A DNA stretch of 64,000 nt, from assembly GCF_020463795.1 (NCBI RefSeq), contig NZ_CP080025.1, positions 65,001 to 129,000 of the forward strand. Reading direction: 5' to 3'. Position numbers and translations under genes: made by a program. The notes under the pieces are model-generated. The model had not been told where the DNA came from and searched no databases. It saw only the letters and a program-made list of their open reading frames with translations. The DNA is from Echinicola marina (GTDB taxonomy: Bacteria; Bacteroidota; Bacteroidia; Cytophagales; Cyclobacteriaceae). Shown in pieces: positions 9,498 through 18,275 of the stretch; the stretch's first letter is position 1; the number at the start of each line of letters is the position of its first letter.

Positions 9498-9585
9498 CAG
9501 AGAGGAAGGGATTCGAACCCTCGATACCCTTTAGGGGTATACACGCTTTCCAGGCGTGCTCCTTCGACCGCTCGGACACCTCTCT
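9498..9585 (-). tRNA. tRNA-Ser (anticodon GGA)
   Basis: An 88-nt class II tRNA. The 7-bp acceptor stem is AGAGAGG/CCUCUCU with discriminator G. The T arm contains GGUUCGAAUCC, and the long variable arm is built from UAUACCCC and GGGUAU. The anticodon stem CACGC/GCGUG holds the loop CUGGAAA, giving anticodon GGA (complement of 9549-9551), which reads UCC and UCU. No CCA is encoded. No other tRNA is seen in the window. Confidence 0.97.
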
Positions 9586-9639
9586 GTATATTTCGCTAAC
9601 AATCGAAGCGACAAATAAAAATATAATATTTTCCTCCTG

Positions 9640-9647
9640 CAAATATA
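9640..9647 (-). promoter_or_regulatory. Candidate -7 box for tRNA-Ser
   Basis: The minus strand reads TATATTTG, a perfect TAnnTTTG match, 54 nt before the mature tRNA 5' end. A TTTG upstream on the same strand (9664-9667) is only 16 nt away, shorter than the usual 19-21. Confidence 0.45.
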
Positions 9648-9794
9648 CTAACGCTTATTTAAGCAAAAATAAGCGTCTAAAACACATGACTCAAACTTCA
9701 CTTTAAATATAATACTGAAAATCAAGCGCTTGATGTTTCGTGATTTTTTTCTACTACTTTAATCTTATAATAGATTTTTTTGGCTAACTAAAAC

Positions 9795-10871
9795 CTAGAT
9801 ACTGGTCAAGGACATTTCACCTGCTATAGGAGTAATCAGTTTCCTTCTGATTTCATCATCATCTGTTTCGTTAGCCAACAAAAACATCATCTTACAAATA
9901 GCTGCTTCCGAAGTAATATCACCTCCACTTAAAACACCAATCCTTTTCAGCTCTTTACTGGTCTCATATCTCCCCTGAATCACTCTACCGCCATTACACT
10001 GCGACACATTCAGTATGATAATACCTTTTTTAACTGCCCTGTCCACACATTCTACAAACCAAGCTTCCGTCGGGCTGTTTCCTGAACCATAGGTCTCCAT
10101 CACGACCCCTCTTAGCCCTTTGGTATTAAAACAACTGTCCATCACCTCGGCGGTAATGCCAGGGAAAAGTTTTAGGATCATGACACTTTTGTCCAGCTTA
10201 TTGAGGTATTTTAATTGCACACCTTCTTTATACGGTTTGATGGCCGCATAATTAAAGTCTATTACTATCCCTGCCTCCGCCAATGGTGGGTAATTTTCAG
10301 ATTCAAAAGCATCAAAATGTACACTCTGCATTTTCTTGGCCCTATTCCCTCTAAGCAGCATATGATTAAAGAAAATGCAGACTTCCGGCACAATGGGCTT
10401 ACCATTGGCTTTCGAAATGGCTATTTCCAAAGAAGTCATTAAGTTTTCCCGTGCATCTGAGCGCATTGCACTGATCGGTAATTGCGCACCGGTAAATATC
10501 ACAGGCTTACTCAAGCCTTTCAACATAAAGCTCAACATAGATGCTGAATAGGCCATGGTATCAGTACCATGAAGCACTACGAAACCATCGTAAGTATCGT
10601 AGTTTTCATATATAATGTAAGCCATATCCACCCAATGCTGCATATTAACATTGGAAGAATCTATTGGTTCTGGAAAACTGATTACCGTAATGGCAATATT
10701 CATATTGGTCAAATTGGGGATTTTCTCCAATATCTGCCCAAAATTAAATGGTACCAAGGAACCATCTTCGTCATAGGCCATCCCCAAAGTTCCTCCTGTA
10801 TAGATTATCAAAACCGAAGATTTGATTTCACTCTTGGCGGCTGTATTTAATCTTACGATCTTATAATTCAT
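9795..10871 (-). CDS. ansA: Type I L-asparaginase
   Basis: Hydrolyses asparagine to aspartate and ammonia. The two catalytic Thr motifs are visible: IIYTGGTLGM near residue 23 and VVLHGTDTMAYSASMLSF near 100, with the catalytic Lys region about 80 residues further (NRAKKMQ). At 358 residues and without a signal peptide it fits the cytoplasmic type I enzyme of this phylum. The start ATG overlaps the TGA stop of tatD by 4 nt (ATGA), so it is the last gene of the long glycosyltransferase-to-asparaginase operon. Confidence 0.94.
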   Translation of the reverse strand: MNYKIVRLNTAAKSEIKSSVLIIYTGGTLGMAYDEDGSLVPFNFGQILEKIPNLTNMNIAITVISFPEPIDSSNVNMQHWVDMAYIIYENYDTYDGFVVLHGTDTMAYSASMLSFMLKGLSKPVIFTGAQLPISAMRSDARENLMTSLEIAISKANGKPIVPEVCIFFNHMLLRGNRAKKMQSVHFDAFESENYPPLAEAGIVIDFNYAAIKPYKEGVQLKYLNKLDKSVMILKLFPGITAEVMDSCFNTKGLRGVVMETYGSGNSPTEAWFVECVDRAVKKGIIILNVSQCNGGRVIQGRYETSKELKRIGVLSGGDITSEAAICKMMFLLANETDDDEIRRKLITPIAGEMSLTSI

Positions 10872-11644
10872 AGTTCAGACCGGTTAAAAACTTTATTGGC
10901 ATTTAAATTAGTGATTTCGGAAACTTTTTCCAGTGTATTCTCTGTAAGATCTCCTACTCGCTGTGCAATTAAGGGGATATATTCTGGAGAATTGCGCTTG
11001 CCTCTGTGCGGCACTGGAGCCAAATATGGCCCATCTGTTTCCAAAACCAAATTATCAAGACCTATTTCTGGCAAAACTTTGTCCAACCCTCCATTTTTAA
11101 AGGTTGAAACACCTCCTATTCCCAATAAAAAGCCCATCTCTGTAATTCTCTTGGCCTGCTCTACACTACCTGTAAAACAATGAAAAATCCCTGTTAGCTT
11201 TTCATCATTGAGCGCTCCAATGATCTCAATCGTTTCATCGATTGACTCCCTACAATGTAATACAATAGGCAATCCCTTTTCCTTTGCCCAAGTGACCTGG
11301 ATTTTTAAAGCTTCCTTTTGTTCTTCAAACAAACTTTTATCCCAGTATAAGTCTGTCCCAATCTCCCCTACAGCAACAAAAGACCGCTTATTCAACCAAT
11401 CCTCCATCACATATAATTCCTTCTCAAAGCCTTTTTTCACATCACAGGGATGCAATCCCATCATTGGAATACAAATATCTGGGTAGCGATGCTCAGCCTC
11501 CAACATGGCATCAATAGACTCTACATCCACATTGGGCATATAAATCTTTTGAACGCCATTCTCTAGGCTTCGACGAACCACCTCATCACGATCGCTATCA
11601 TACTTCTTGGAATAAATATGGGCGTGGGTATCAATAAATTGCAT
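10868..11644 (-). CDS. tatD: TatD family metal-dependent hydrolase
   Basis: A 258-residue TIM-barrel metallohydrolase of the TatD DNase family. Metal ligands are visible in FIDTHAHIY at the N-terminus, VGEIGTDLYWD, LHCRES, FHCFTGS and LETDGPYLAP. Family members show 3'-5' exonuclease or DNase activity and are linked to DNA repair and turnover. I chose the ATG at 11644 over an upstream in-frame codon because it opens MQFIDTHAHI directly and forms a TGATG overlap with the stop of the upstream glycosyltransferase, the usual sign of coupled translation. Confidence 0.93.
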   Translation of the reverse strand: MQFIDTHAHIYSKKYDSDRDEVVRRSLENGVQKIYMPNVDVESIDAMLEAEHRYPDICIPMMGLHPCDVKKGFEKELYVMEDWLNKRSFVAVGEIGTDLYWDKSLFEEQKEALKIQVTWAKEKGLPIVLHCRESIDETIEIIGALNDEKLTGIFHCFTGSVEQAKRITEMGFLLGIGGVSTFKNGGLDKVLPEIGLDNLVLETDGPYLAPVPHRGKRNSPEYIPLIAQRVGDLTENTLEKVSEITNLNANKVFNRSEL

Positions 11645-12747
11645 CAGTACTTCCTTTCTTTCCAATTAATTTTCGAAGGCCAAAAATAATACACTATTGT
11701 GGACCATGAAATTACTGGATAATAAAGTTCAAATATTATTAACTGTGACAATGGAATATTCACTCTTGCCCTTTTTGCCAAGGACCTAATGAACATGGAT
11801 TGTAATCCCCATTTAACCGCCCAAACAACCCCTGCCAAAAAAGGAAAACTGGCCAACAACACAATAATACTAGGATAAAACATTACTTGAACCAACAATA
11901 ATAGTTGCCAATGAAGGGGCAAAGTCCTCGCTCCTCGCATCCATCTTTTCCTTTGGAGCAGCAATGACGACAAATCCTTTTCACCTTTTGTCTCTATTAA
12001 ACTAGCAGCACTAAATTGGTGAACAGGTTTATAGCCTTTTGCTTTGATCGCTTCTCCCAGGGCAAAATCTTCAGTAACCGAAAAGTTCAACCCTTCAAAG
12101 CCCCCAACTTTTTCGTAGGCTTCTCGGCTAACCAGCATATTATTCCCAACAGCAGTCAATAAAAGTCCAAGATCTGAAGTCACTTTTATCATCCCCAATA
12201 TTTGCCACCACTCAAGGCCTTGAAGCTTTTCAAACACATTCCCTCCGGTCACCTGAGTCAAGCCAACCACCATTCCAAACCTGGGTTGATAAGCATTCAC
12301 CATCTCTTTCGCCCAGTATTTCCCCACCTTACAGTCTGCATCAGTTAGCAATAGTAATTCGCCTTTAGCCATTTTTATTAACTGGGCCAGGGCATTGGCC
12401 TTTCCATTGATATGACGATACAAAGGCCGAATCTCCATAAATACTCTTTGACTATCCTTTTTAGCCCAAGTGCTCAGTATTTCAGAGGTTTTATCCAAAC
12501 TTTGATCATTACCAACGATAAAACTAATTTTTTCTCTGGGATAGTCGATCTCTTCGAAGGCTTTTAAACAGGCTGCCAAGACATCAGCTTCATTTCTTGC
12601 TGTCATGACCACAGATACACTTGGCCATCCTTCCTCCTGCTGACCTGAAACAATATGGTCCCTATAATTAAACACAAAGAGAATAAGCAGCAACACATCC
12701 TGTATTAATATAAGGACCAAAAGGATAATTGCCACCCAAACGATCAT
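11644..12747 (-). CDS. Family 2 glycosyltransferase, membrane-anchored
   Basis: A 367-residue GT2 enzyme with one N-terminal membrane helix (about 2-27) and a hydrophobic C-terminal region (about 280-325). The GT-A domain shows SVVMTARNEADVL, the metal-binding LLTDADCKV, the acceptor-side VTEDFALGEA, and RKRWMRGAR, which matches the QxxRW motif of processive-type GT2 enzymes. It probably elongates a surface polysaccharide or glycolipid; the sugar is unknown. It overlaps the deacetylase gene upstream by 4 nt and tatD downstream by 1 nt. It is a paralogue of the glycosyltransferase at the head of the same operon. Confidence 0.9.
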   Translation of the reverse strand: MIVWVAIILLVLILIQDVLLLILFVFNYRDHIVSGQQEEGWPSVSVVMTARNEADVLAACLKAFEEIDYPREKISFIVGNDQSLDKTSEILSTWAKKDSQRVFMEIRPLYRHINGKANALAQLIKMAKGELLLLTDADCKVGKYWAKEMVNAYQPRFGMVVGLTQVTGGNVFEKLQGLEWWQILGMIKVTSDLGLLLTAVGNNMLVSREAYEKVGGFEGLNFSVTEDFALGEAIKAKGYKPVHQFSAASLIETKGEKDLSSLLLQRKRWMRGARTLPLHWQLLLLVQVMFYPSIIVLLASFPFLAGVVWAVKWGLQSMFIRSLAKRARVNIPLSQLIIFELYYPVISWSTIVYYFWPSKINWKERKY

Positions 12748-13370
12748 AATAAAGCAGTTTTGAAACCATTGGACTTCAAGTAATCCAAATACGGGGGTAA
12801 AACTTCGTTGATTATTTTTTCGGTTTTCTCTTGGTCATGAAAAAGAATTATAGAACCGCTTTTGGTATACTTTATTGTCTTTTGCAAACATTGTTCAGAC
12901 CTAATTCCCTGTATAAAATCTCCAGACAACACCTCCCACATTATAATCTGAAAATCTTTGGAGATGGACTTTGACAGATTGCCACTTAACCTTCCATATG
13001 GCGGTCGAAACAAACAGGTATCTATACCCAAAATCGCTTTAATGGTTTGTTGGCACTTTTGCAGGTTATTGATATAACTATCATGTCCTTCTTTTGCCCC
13101 GTTTAAGTGATTATAGGTATGATTTCCTATTTGATGACCTTCTGCTATAACCCTCCTCGCCAGATCAGGAGACTTACAGATATTATCTCCCACCATAAAA
13201 AAAGTTGCATGCATCCCCCTCTTTTTCAATTCATCCAAAACAAAAGGGGTTATACTTGGAACAGGACCATCATCAAAAGTCAAATAGACCTCCTTTTTTG
13301 CTCTTGACTTGTTCCAAACATATTTTGGGAAAAGCCATTTTACTGGCTTGGGGACAAAATGGATCATCAT
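12744..13370 (-). CDS. Polysaccharide deacetylase (NodB family)
   Basis: A 208-residue carbohydrate esterase family 4 protein. Motif 1 YLTFDDGPVP supplies the catalytic base and metal-binding Asp. Motif 2 GHQIGNHTYNH supplies two metal His. Motif 3 is RPPYGRLSGN, and SIILFHDQ matches the last motif. Such enzymes remove acetyl groups from N-acetylglucosamine polymers or peptidoglycan. No clear signal peptide is present, though the N-terminus is hydrophobic. The genes on both sides (a GT2 downstream, a PP2C phosphatase upstream) suggest a role in making or modifying a surface polysaccharide. Confidence 0.92.
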   Translation of the reverse strand: MMIHFVPKPVKWLFPKYVWNKSRAKKEVYLTFDDGPVPSITPFVLDELKKRGMHATFFMVGDNICKSPDLARRVIAEGHQIGNHTYNHLNGAKEGHDSYINNLQKCQQTIKAILGIDTCLFRPPYGRLSGNLSKSISKDFQIIMWEVLSGDFIQGIRSEQCLQKTIKYTKSGSIILFHDQEKTEKIINEVLPPYLDYLKSNGFKTALL

Positions 13371-13379
13371 GACCTTGAG

Positions 13380-14591
13380 CTAGTGAAACTTTATACTTAG
13401 CATGGTGGTATCATCCCTTCGCTCCACACCAGTAGAGAAACTATCCCAACTACTAAATAGTATTTCATGAAATTTCTCAGGATCAATATTTCCTTCTTTT
13501 TTCACGATATTCAAAAGCCTTTCTTCTCCATACTCTTCCTCAGCCTTGTTGATCGCTTCGGTAAGCCCATCTGTATACATATGAATGCTGAAATCCTTAA
13601 GCCCTTCTCTCTTTCCTTCTTCAATAAAGGGCAATTCCTTAAAAGCCCCCAAAATGGTAGTACCAGCCTCTAACAACTCACATCTATCTGCCATTCCCCC
13701 ACATAACAACGGTGCATTATGCCCTGCATTCACATATTTCAGACAATTGGCCTTATAATTATAGTAACCCAAGAAAAACGTAATAAACCGCTCCCCTTTT
13801 GTATTGTCAAAAATGGTAGTGTTCAACTGCTTGGCTATCATGGAAAGATCCGAGGAACTCAATAATAAAGTTCTTAATGCTGCTTGAAAGTTGGACATCA
13901 ACAAAGCAGCAGGCATGCCCTTTCCGGACACATCGGCAATACAGAAAAACACCTCATCATCCGATTTCTGGATAAGATCATAATAATCCCCCCCCACTGT
14001 ACTATGAGGGTAATAAGTAACCTTAGCTTTTAACTTATCCGTCACCGGAAGCTTGTCTGGGAACAACATACGCTGAACATTACTCGCAATCTCCACTTCT
14101 CTTTTCAATCTCTCCTGCTCCAACTGTCTTCTTGCAAAACGCTTATTTTCTAAGGCCACCACCAAGATATTGGTAAGGGCTTGGGTAAAATCCAAATCCA
14201 ATTCTCGGTCTACATCCTTTGTCTTCAAAAGGAGTATGGCAAGCATTTTATCCTTATGATATACCGGGACATAAATATCCAGCTCGTTAAAGGAATACTC
14301 TCTGGGCATAACCAAATTGAGTTTTCCTATCTCAGGATTGTCATCCACATCTTTATAAGGTATCAGCTTGGGGATATTTTGCTTCACGCCATGTTTTACT
14401 CTTTCCTGAAAACCATCCTGATTGGCCAGATATAACACCAAAGCCTTTATATTCAAATGAACCAAGCAGGTAAATTTGAATATATTGAGCAATACCGATT
14501 CGGTTTTATTTTCATTGATGGCCTGTGTAATCTCCAACAATGCTTTTAGCTCAAGTTCTTTTCTTTGATATTTTAAGGTTTCGGTGGTCAA
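13380..14591 (-). CDS. GAF-domain PP2C (SpoIIE/RsbU-type) serine phosphatase
   Basis: A 403-residue regulatory phosphatase. Residues about 15-155 form a GAF-like sensor domain. A helical linker (155-180, with RQLEQERLKREVEIASNVQR) leads to the PP2C domain, which has TVGGDYYDL, CIADVSGKGMPAALLMS, YVNAGHNAPLL, YTDGLTEA and the closing RRDDTTMLSIKF; these supply the metal-binding Asp residues. Such phosphatases usually dephosphorylate an anti-sigma-factor antagonist in a partner switch. No kinase or STAS partner gene lies nearby. The start is a TTG codon; no ATG is available near the N-terminus. Confidence 0.92.
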   Translation of the reverse strand: MTTETLKYQRKELELKALLEITQAINENKTESVLLNIFKFTCLVHLNIKALVLYLANQDGFQERVKHGVKQNIPKLIPYKDVDDNPEIGKLNLVMPREYSFNELDIYVPVYHKDKMLAILLLKTKDVDRELDLDFTQALTNILVVALENKRFARRQLEQERLKREVEIASNVQRMLFPDKLPVTDKLKAKVTYYPHSTVGGDYYDLIQKSDDEVFFCIADVSGKGMPAALLMSNFQAALRTLLLSSSDLSMIAKQLNTTIFDNTKGERFITFFLGYYNYKANCLKYVNAGHNAPLLCGGMADRCELLEAGTTILGAFKELPFIEEGKREGLKDFSIHMYTDGLTEAINKAEEEYGEERLLNIVKKEGNIDPEKFHEILFSSWDSFSTGVERRDDTTMLSIKFH

Positions 14592-14606
14592 TTTCCCTTC
14601 TGTTTT

Positions 14607-14858
14607 TTACAATGTATTGTGTTCCATCAGTCCTTTTTTGGTAGCCAGGAAATAATAGTTTTTTCCCTGCCCCACTATGTCGACTCCCTCAAATAGTTCC
14701 TCATCAGGCCCTATCATACACTTGATAAGTTCTCGGGAATACAACTCTTGCAAGGTAGCCAAAAGCGCTTCATCTTCCCAGTTTAAAGTTTCTTTTAAAT
14801 AGCCATATGGCTGAACAAAGTAAAGTTCATCTAGCAATTCGTATTCTTCTTCTGACAT
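14607..14858 (-). CDS. Conserved hypothetical protein, 83 residues
   Basis: A small acidic soluble protein beginning MSEEEYELLDELYFVQPYG. It has no signal, no membrane segment and no cysteine cluster. The predicted helix-rich N-terminal half (WEDEALLATLQELYSRELI) followed by GKNYYFLATKKGLMEH resembles a small winged-helix-like layout, but this is a guess. It lies 15 nt before the PP2C phosphatase and 39 nt after a glycosyltransferase in the same operon, so a regulatory link to the phosphatase is possible. I do not recognise the family. Confidence 0.7.
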   Translation of the reverse strand: MSEEEYELLDELYFVQPYGYLKETLNWEDEALLATLQELYSRELIKCMIGPDEELFEGVDIVGQGKNYYFLATKKGLMEHNTL

Positions 14859-14897
14859 TATATTCCTCTTCTACCAGTTAAATTTAAATATTGGGCA

Positions 14898-16019
14898 TTA
14901 TCTCCCCTTCCAAGTCAAGTTTCCAAACAAAGCCAAAAACACGACAGCAACCACAAATAATGGATGAATGAAACTGGTGTACATAAAACTTAAAAAGGGC
15001 AATTTCATTTCGTATTCCTTTAATACTTTATTCAAGGACCAATACTCCACCAAAACCTTTATTGACCAGTAAAGCAAAAACAGCAAGGGCATCCAGGCTC
15101 CTCCAAATAATAAAAATACACTTAACAAACTGAAGATGGTAAACAAAGCACTTATGATAGCTCCTGCTGCATTTTCCCATTTTTGGTGTTTATTCCATTT
15201 TTTGGCCCATCTGGCACGTTGAAACAATAGTTTCTTCCAGTTTTGCTGGGCCTTGGTGCGCACCAAAATCTCTTTTCCAGAAAGATACTTGATAGCATCA
15301 GTACCAAAGCGCTTGCTCATTTTTTCAAGCAAAAAGGAATCATCTCCTGAAGCACAATCATGATTACCCTGATATCCCCTCAAATGTAGAAAAGCTGCTT
15401 TTCTATAGCCCATATTGGCACCACTGCACATCACTGGCCGGCCCATTTGAAAAAAGAATTTGGTCATCAATAAAACACTTCCCCATTCTATCTGTTGAAA
15501 ATCCTCAAACATTTTCTTTCCACCCTTTGATATCACTGGCCCAGCTACCATTTGCACCTTTGGATCATCAAAGGGCTTCACCATATACTTCACCCATTGG
15601 GCAGGCAACTTACAATCTGCATCTGAGGTTAGCACAATCAGCCCATTGGAGACTGCCACTCCACTTTCAAGGGCGGCCTTCTTTCCTTGTCCTTGGCTTT
15701 GGATCAACAGAAAATTGTCTTGGGCTTTGCTCTTAAGCCACTCTTTCACATATTCTCCTCCTCCATCTTCACTATGATCATCCACCAAAACAACCTGCAA
15801 ACTAGCGTATTCCTGCTTTGCCAAATTTGACAATAGTTTTGGTAGATTATTGACCTCATTTCTAAAAGGTATGATCAAAGAAACTGGATATTCAAAGGCC
15901 TGCTCAATCCCAGTGTCTGATGATTTGTCTTTCCCCCAGTAATGGACCAAAAGCAAAAGAACAGCTGAATAAACTGCCAAAACTCCAAAAAAGAAAAATA
16001 CCAAAAGATTCATGTCCAT
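14898..16019 (-). CDS. Family 2 glycosyltransferase, membrane-anchored (operon head)
   Basis: A 373-residue GT2 enzyme with an N-terminal membrane helix (about 4-25) and two or three C-terminal helices (about 290-370). The GT-A domain shows SLIPFRNEVNNLPKL, LTSDADCKLPAQW, CASGDDSFLL and LFQRARWAKKW, the last matching QxxRW. The layout and spacing match the second GT2 of this operon, so the pair arose by duplication. It heads the operon and is divergent from ruvC, with 26 bp between the starts. The polysaccharide product is not known. Confidence 0.9.
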   Translation of the reverse strand: MDMNLLVFFFFGVLAVYSAVLLLLVHYWGKDKSSDTGIEQAFEYPVSLIIPFRNEVNNLPKLLSNLAKQEYASLQVVLVDDHSEDGGGEYVKEWLKSKAQDNFLLIQSQGQGKKAALESGVAVSNGLIVLTSDADCKLPAQWVKYMVKPFDDPKVQMVAGPVISKGGKKMFEDFQQIEWGSVLLMTKFFFQMGRPVMCSGANMGYRKAAFLHLRGYQGNHDCASGDDSFLLEKMSKRFGTDAIKYLSGKEILVRTKAQQNWKKLLFQRARWAKKWNKHQKWENAAGAIISALFTIFSLLSVFLLFGGAWMPLLFLLYWSIKVLVEYWSLNKVLKEYEMKLPFLSFMYTSFIHPLFVVAVVFLALFGNLTWKGR

Positions 16020-16045
16020 GGGAGGATTTCTAGTAAATTGCGCTA

Positions 16046-16618
16046 ATGGGCAAAATAGCGAAAAAGGAGCTTAAAGAACAAATCATTTTGGGAATTGATC
16101 CAGGCACCAATATTATGGGATATGGCCTGATCTTGGTAAGAGGCAACAAATACGAAACCCTTCAATATGGCGTGATACACCTGAAGAAATACGGTTCCCA
16201 TGAACTTAAACTCAAAAAGATTTTTGAGCGCATCACAGGGATCATTGATGAATTTCTCCCGGACAAAGTAGCCCTTGAAGCTCCCTTTTATGGTCAAAAT
16301 GTCCAATCCATGCTCAAGCTAGGCAGGGCCCAAGGAGTAGCAATGGCAGCAGCACTAGCCAGAGATATACCCATAGCCGAATATTCTCCCAAGAAAGTCA
16401 AGCAATCTGTAACTGGCAATGGCAATGCCTCCAAGGAACAGGTCGCTGAAATGCTCAAAACCCTCCTAAAAATAGAATCCATCCCCAAACTACTGGATGC
16501 CACCGATGCTTTGGCGGTAGCCCTTTGTCACCATTTTCATGATGGTAGACTACAAAGTCGTGGCCGATCAGCAGGTTGGAAATCATTCCTTGAAGAAAAC
16601 CCCGACAGGATTAAATAG
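16046..16618 (+). CDS. ruvC: Crossover junction endodeoxyribonuclease RuvC
   Basis: Holliday-junction resolvase that works with RuvAB in recombination repair. All four acidic catalytic residues are in place: [12 protein letters not shown] near residue 18, [10 protein letters not shown] near 75, and [14 protein letters not shown] near 150. At 190 residues it is slightly longer than the E. coli enzyme, with a polar tail. It is a single gene between divergent and convergent neighbours, and is ended by a hairpin shared with thiL. Confidence 0.97.
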   Translation: MGKIAKKELKEQIILGIDPGTNIMGYGLILVRGNKYETLQYGVIHLKKYGSHELKLKKIFERITGIIDEFLPDKVALEAPFYGQNVQSMLKLGRAQGVAMAAALARDIPIAEYSPKKVKQSVTGNGNASKEQVAEMLKTLLKIESIPKLLDATDALAVALCHHFHDGRLQSRGRSAGWKSFLEENPDRIK

Positions 16619-16632
16619 AAATTATAAGAAAC

Positions 16633-16681
16633 AAAAAGGCCGCAAAGCAGTTTGTTTTCAAGCTTACTTTGTGGCCTTTTT
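16633..16681. terminator. Bidirectional terminator between ruvC and thiL
   Basis: The inverted repeat AAAAAGGCCGCAAAG/CTTTGTGGCCTTTTT is 15 bp with one G-T pair around a 19-nt loop. T tracts on the right strand and A tracts on the left serve the two convergent genes. Confidence 0.88.
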
Positions 16682-16711
16682 ATTTTTCCCTCTCTGGGAA
16701 TTAATTCGCTT

Positions 16712-17740
16712 TTAAAAATGCACCCAGCCCTGAGCCTTTAACTGAACAGCGGTTTCACTCTTGGTGACCATAAACTTACCTTCTTCTTCCTTCGTTACAT
16801 GACCGATAAAATGAATATCCGGATGCTTCTCCAATTTATAAAAATCATCCTGGTTGATGGTAAATACCAATTCATAATCCTCACCACCATTCAACACACA
16901 AGTAATTGGATCTAAATTAAACTCCACTGCAGTATCATAAGTCTGCTTATCTATTGGTAGTTTATCTTCATAGATCATCACCCCCACCTTGGACTGCTTA
17001 CAAATATGGAATAGCTCAGATGCCAAGCCATCAGAAACATCCATCATGGAAGTAGGTACCACGCCCAATTCCTTTAACTCGTGGATAATATCCATTCTTG
17101 CATCTGGCTTCAACTGCCTTCCTGTGATATAGGCATATTTGTCTAATTGAGGTTTCATGTTTGGGTCAGCCATAAAAACCTCCTTTTCCCTCTCCAATAC
17201 TTGCAAGCCTATCAAAGCCCCTCCAAGATCACCTGTCACACAAATGATATCATTAACTTTGGCTCCAGACCTATAAACTTCCTTTCCTTTTTCCACCTCG
17301 CCAATGGCTGTCACAGAAATCACCAGACCAGACCTGGAAGAAGTGGTGTCCCCACCAATCACATCCACATTATAATGTTCTGCAGCTGCATTTATTCCTG
17401 CATACAAAGCCTCTACTGCCTCTACTGAAAACCTATTGCTGAGGGCAATACTTACAGTTATCTGCTTGGGGATGGCGTTCATGGCTGCAATATCAGAAAT
17501 ATTTACCGCCACAGCTTTAAATCCTAAATGATGCAAGGGAGCATAAGAAAGATCAAAATGCACTCCTTCCAATAACAGGTCGGTGGTCACCACCTTTACC
17601 TTATCTTCAGCATCCAATACTGCAGCATCATCACCAATTCCCTTCAAAGTATCCTGATGCCTTATTTGTATTTTACTATTCAATTGATCTATCAGGCCAA
17701 ATTCCCCGATTTCTCCTATTTCTGTTCTCTTTTCACTCAT
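16712..17740 (-). CDS. thiL: Thiamine-monophosphate kinase
   Basis: Phosphorylates thiamine monophosphate to thiamine diphosphate, the last step of the pathway. The AIRS-type fold is shown by GIGDDAAVLDAEDK near residue 35, the metal-binding TTDLLLEGVHFD, DVIGGDTTSS near 125, TGDLGGALIG, MDVSDGLASEL and LNGGEDYELVF. The length of 342 is normal. No other thiamine gene is nearby and no TPP riboswitch is seen upstream. Confidence 0.96.
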   Translation of the reverse strand: MSEKRTEIGEIGEFGLIDQLNSKIQIRHQDTLKGIGDDAAVLDAEDKVKVVTTDLLLEGVHFDLSYAPLHHLGFKAVAVNISDIAAMNAIPKQITVSIALSNRFSVEAVEALYAGINAAAEHYNVDVIGGDTTSSRSGLVISVTAIGEVEKGKEVYRSGAKVNDIICVTGDLGGALIGLQVLEREKEVFMADPNMKPQLDKYAYITGRQLKPDARMDIIHELKELGVVPTSMMDVSDGLASELFHICKQSKVGVMIYEDKLPIDKQTYDTAVEFNLDPITCVLNGGEDYELVFTINQDDFYKLEKHPDIHFIGHVTKEEEGKFMVTKSETAVQLKAQGWVHF

Positions 17741-17800
17741 AATTATATTTCATTAAAAGTTTGTCCTGACTCCGGAAAACTATATTTATAATCCGCCCAC

Positions 17801-17858
17801 AGTCAACAGTCCACTGACCACCGCTACTTCGTACCTCCTACTTTGTACTTTGTACTTC
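17801..17858. repeat. Low-complexity wordlike repeat (CAGTC.. and GTACTTTGTACTT)
   Basis: The stretch has a CAGTCAACAGTCCACTGACC segment followed by iterated GTACTTCGTACC and CTTTGTACTTTGTACTTC. It lies in the space after methylmalonyl-CoA epimerase and runs into that gene's last codons. Such short iterated words unlike the flanking DNA look like an intergenic repeat family rather than coding sequence. Confidence 0.65.
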
Positions 17859-18255
17859 CAACATCTTGACAAAGCTCTACCAATACACCATTGGTAGAAC
17901 GCGGATGCAAAAATACAACTAATTTATGATCTGCCCCTCTTTTTGGCTCTTCATTGAGTACTTCGAAGCCCACAGCCTTTAAACGTTTGATTTCTGCATA
18001 AATATCATCTACTGCAAAAGCCACATGATGAATTCCCTCTGCCCTTTTTTCAATAAACTTTGAAATGGCACTTTCTTGCTCATTGGCTTGAAGTAATTCA
18101 ATTTTGGTATCACCTACTTTAAAAAAAGAAGTGATCACTCCCTCACTTTCCACAGACTCTTCTTTATATGCTTCCTTTCCTAGGAGCTTTTCAAACAATT
18201 CATTGGATTTTTTAAGGTCTTTTACAGCTATTCCCAAGTGCTCAATTTTTCTCAT
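17824..18255 (-). CDS. mce: Methylmalonyl-CoA epimerase
   Basis: Interconverts the 2R and 2S epimers of methylmalonyl-CoA on the propionyl-CoA to succinyl-CoA route. A two-module vicinal-oxygen-chelate fold is visible. The metal ligands are His in IEHLGIAVKDL (residue 5), Glu in KIELLQ, His in GIHHVAFAVDD and Glu in VLVELCQ. After ELCQ, where family members end, come about 11 extra residues (DVGSTKYKVGGTK) encoded by an intergenic repeat, which also supplies the stop codon. An acyl-CoA carboxylase beta subunit further along this window may belong to the same pathway. Confidence 0.93.
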   Translation of the reverse strand: MRKIEHLGIAVKDLKKSNELFEKLLGKEAYKEESVESEGVITSFFKVGDTKIELLQANEQESAISKFIEKRAEGIHHVAFAVDDIYAEIKRLKAVGFEVLNEEPKRGADHKLVVFLHPRSTNGVLVELCQDVGSTKYKVGGTK

Positions 18256-18267
18256 GCGCTAATTTTG

Positions 18268-18275
18268 TATATTTG
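18268..18275 (+). promoter_or_regulatory. Candidate -7 box for the A-type Fe-S carrier gene
   Basis: TATATTTG is a perfect TAnnTTTG match, 75 nt before the start codon. The predicted leader contains a small perfect hairpin AAGCAT/ATGCTT (18298-18314). No good -33 element is seen. Confidence 0.4.

Noticed and set aside
9409-9642. 77-codon minus-strand frame
   Set aside because: It overlaps the whole tRNA-Ser on the same strand, and its middle is simply the tRNA translated.
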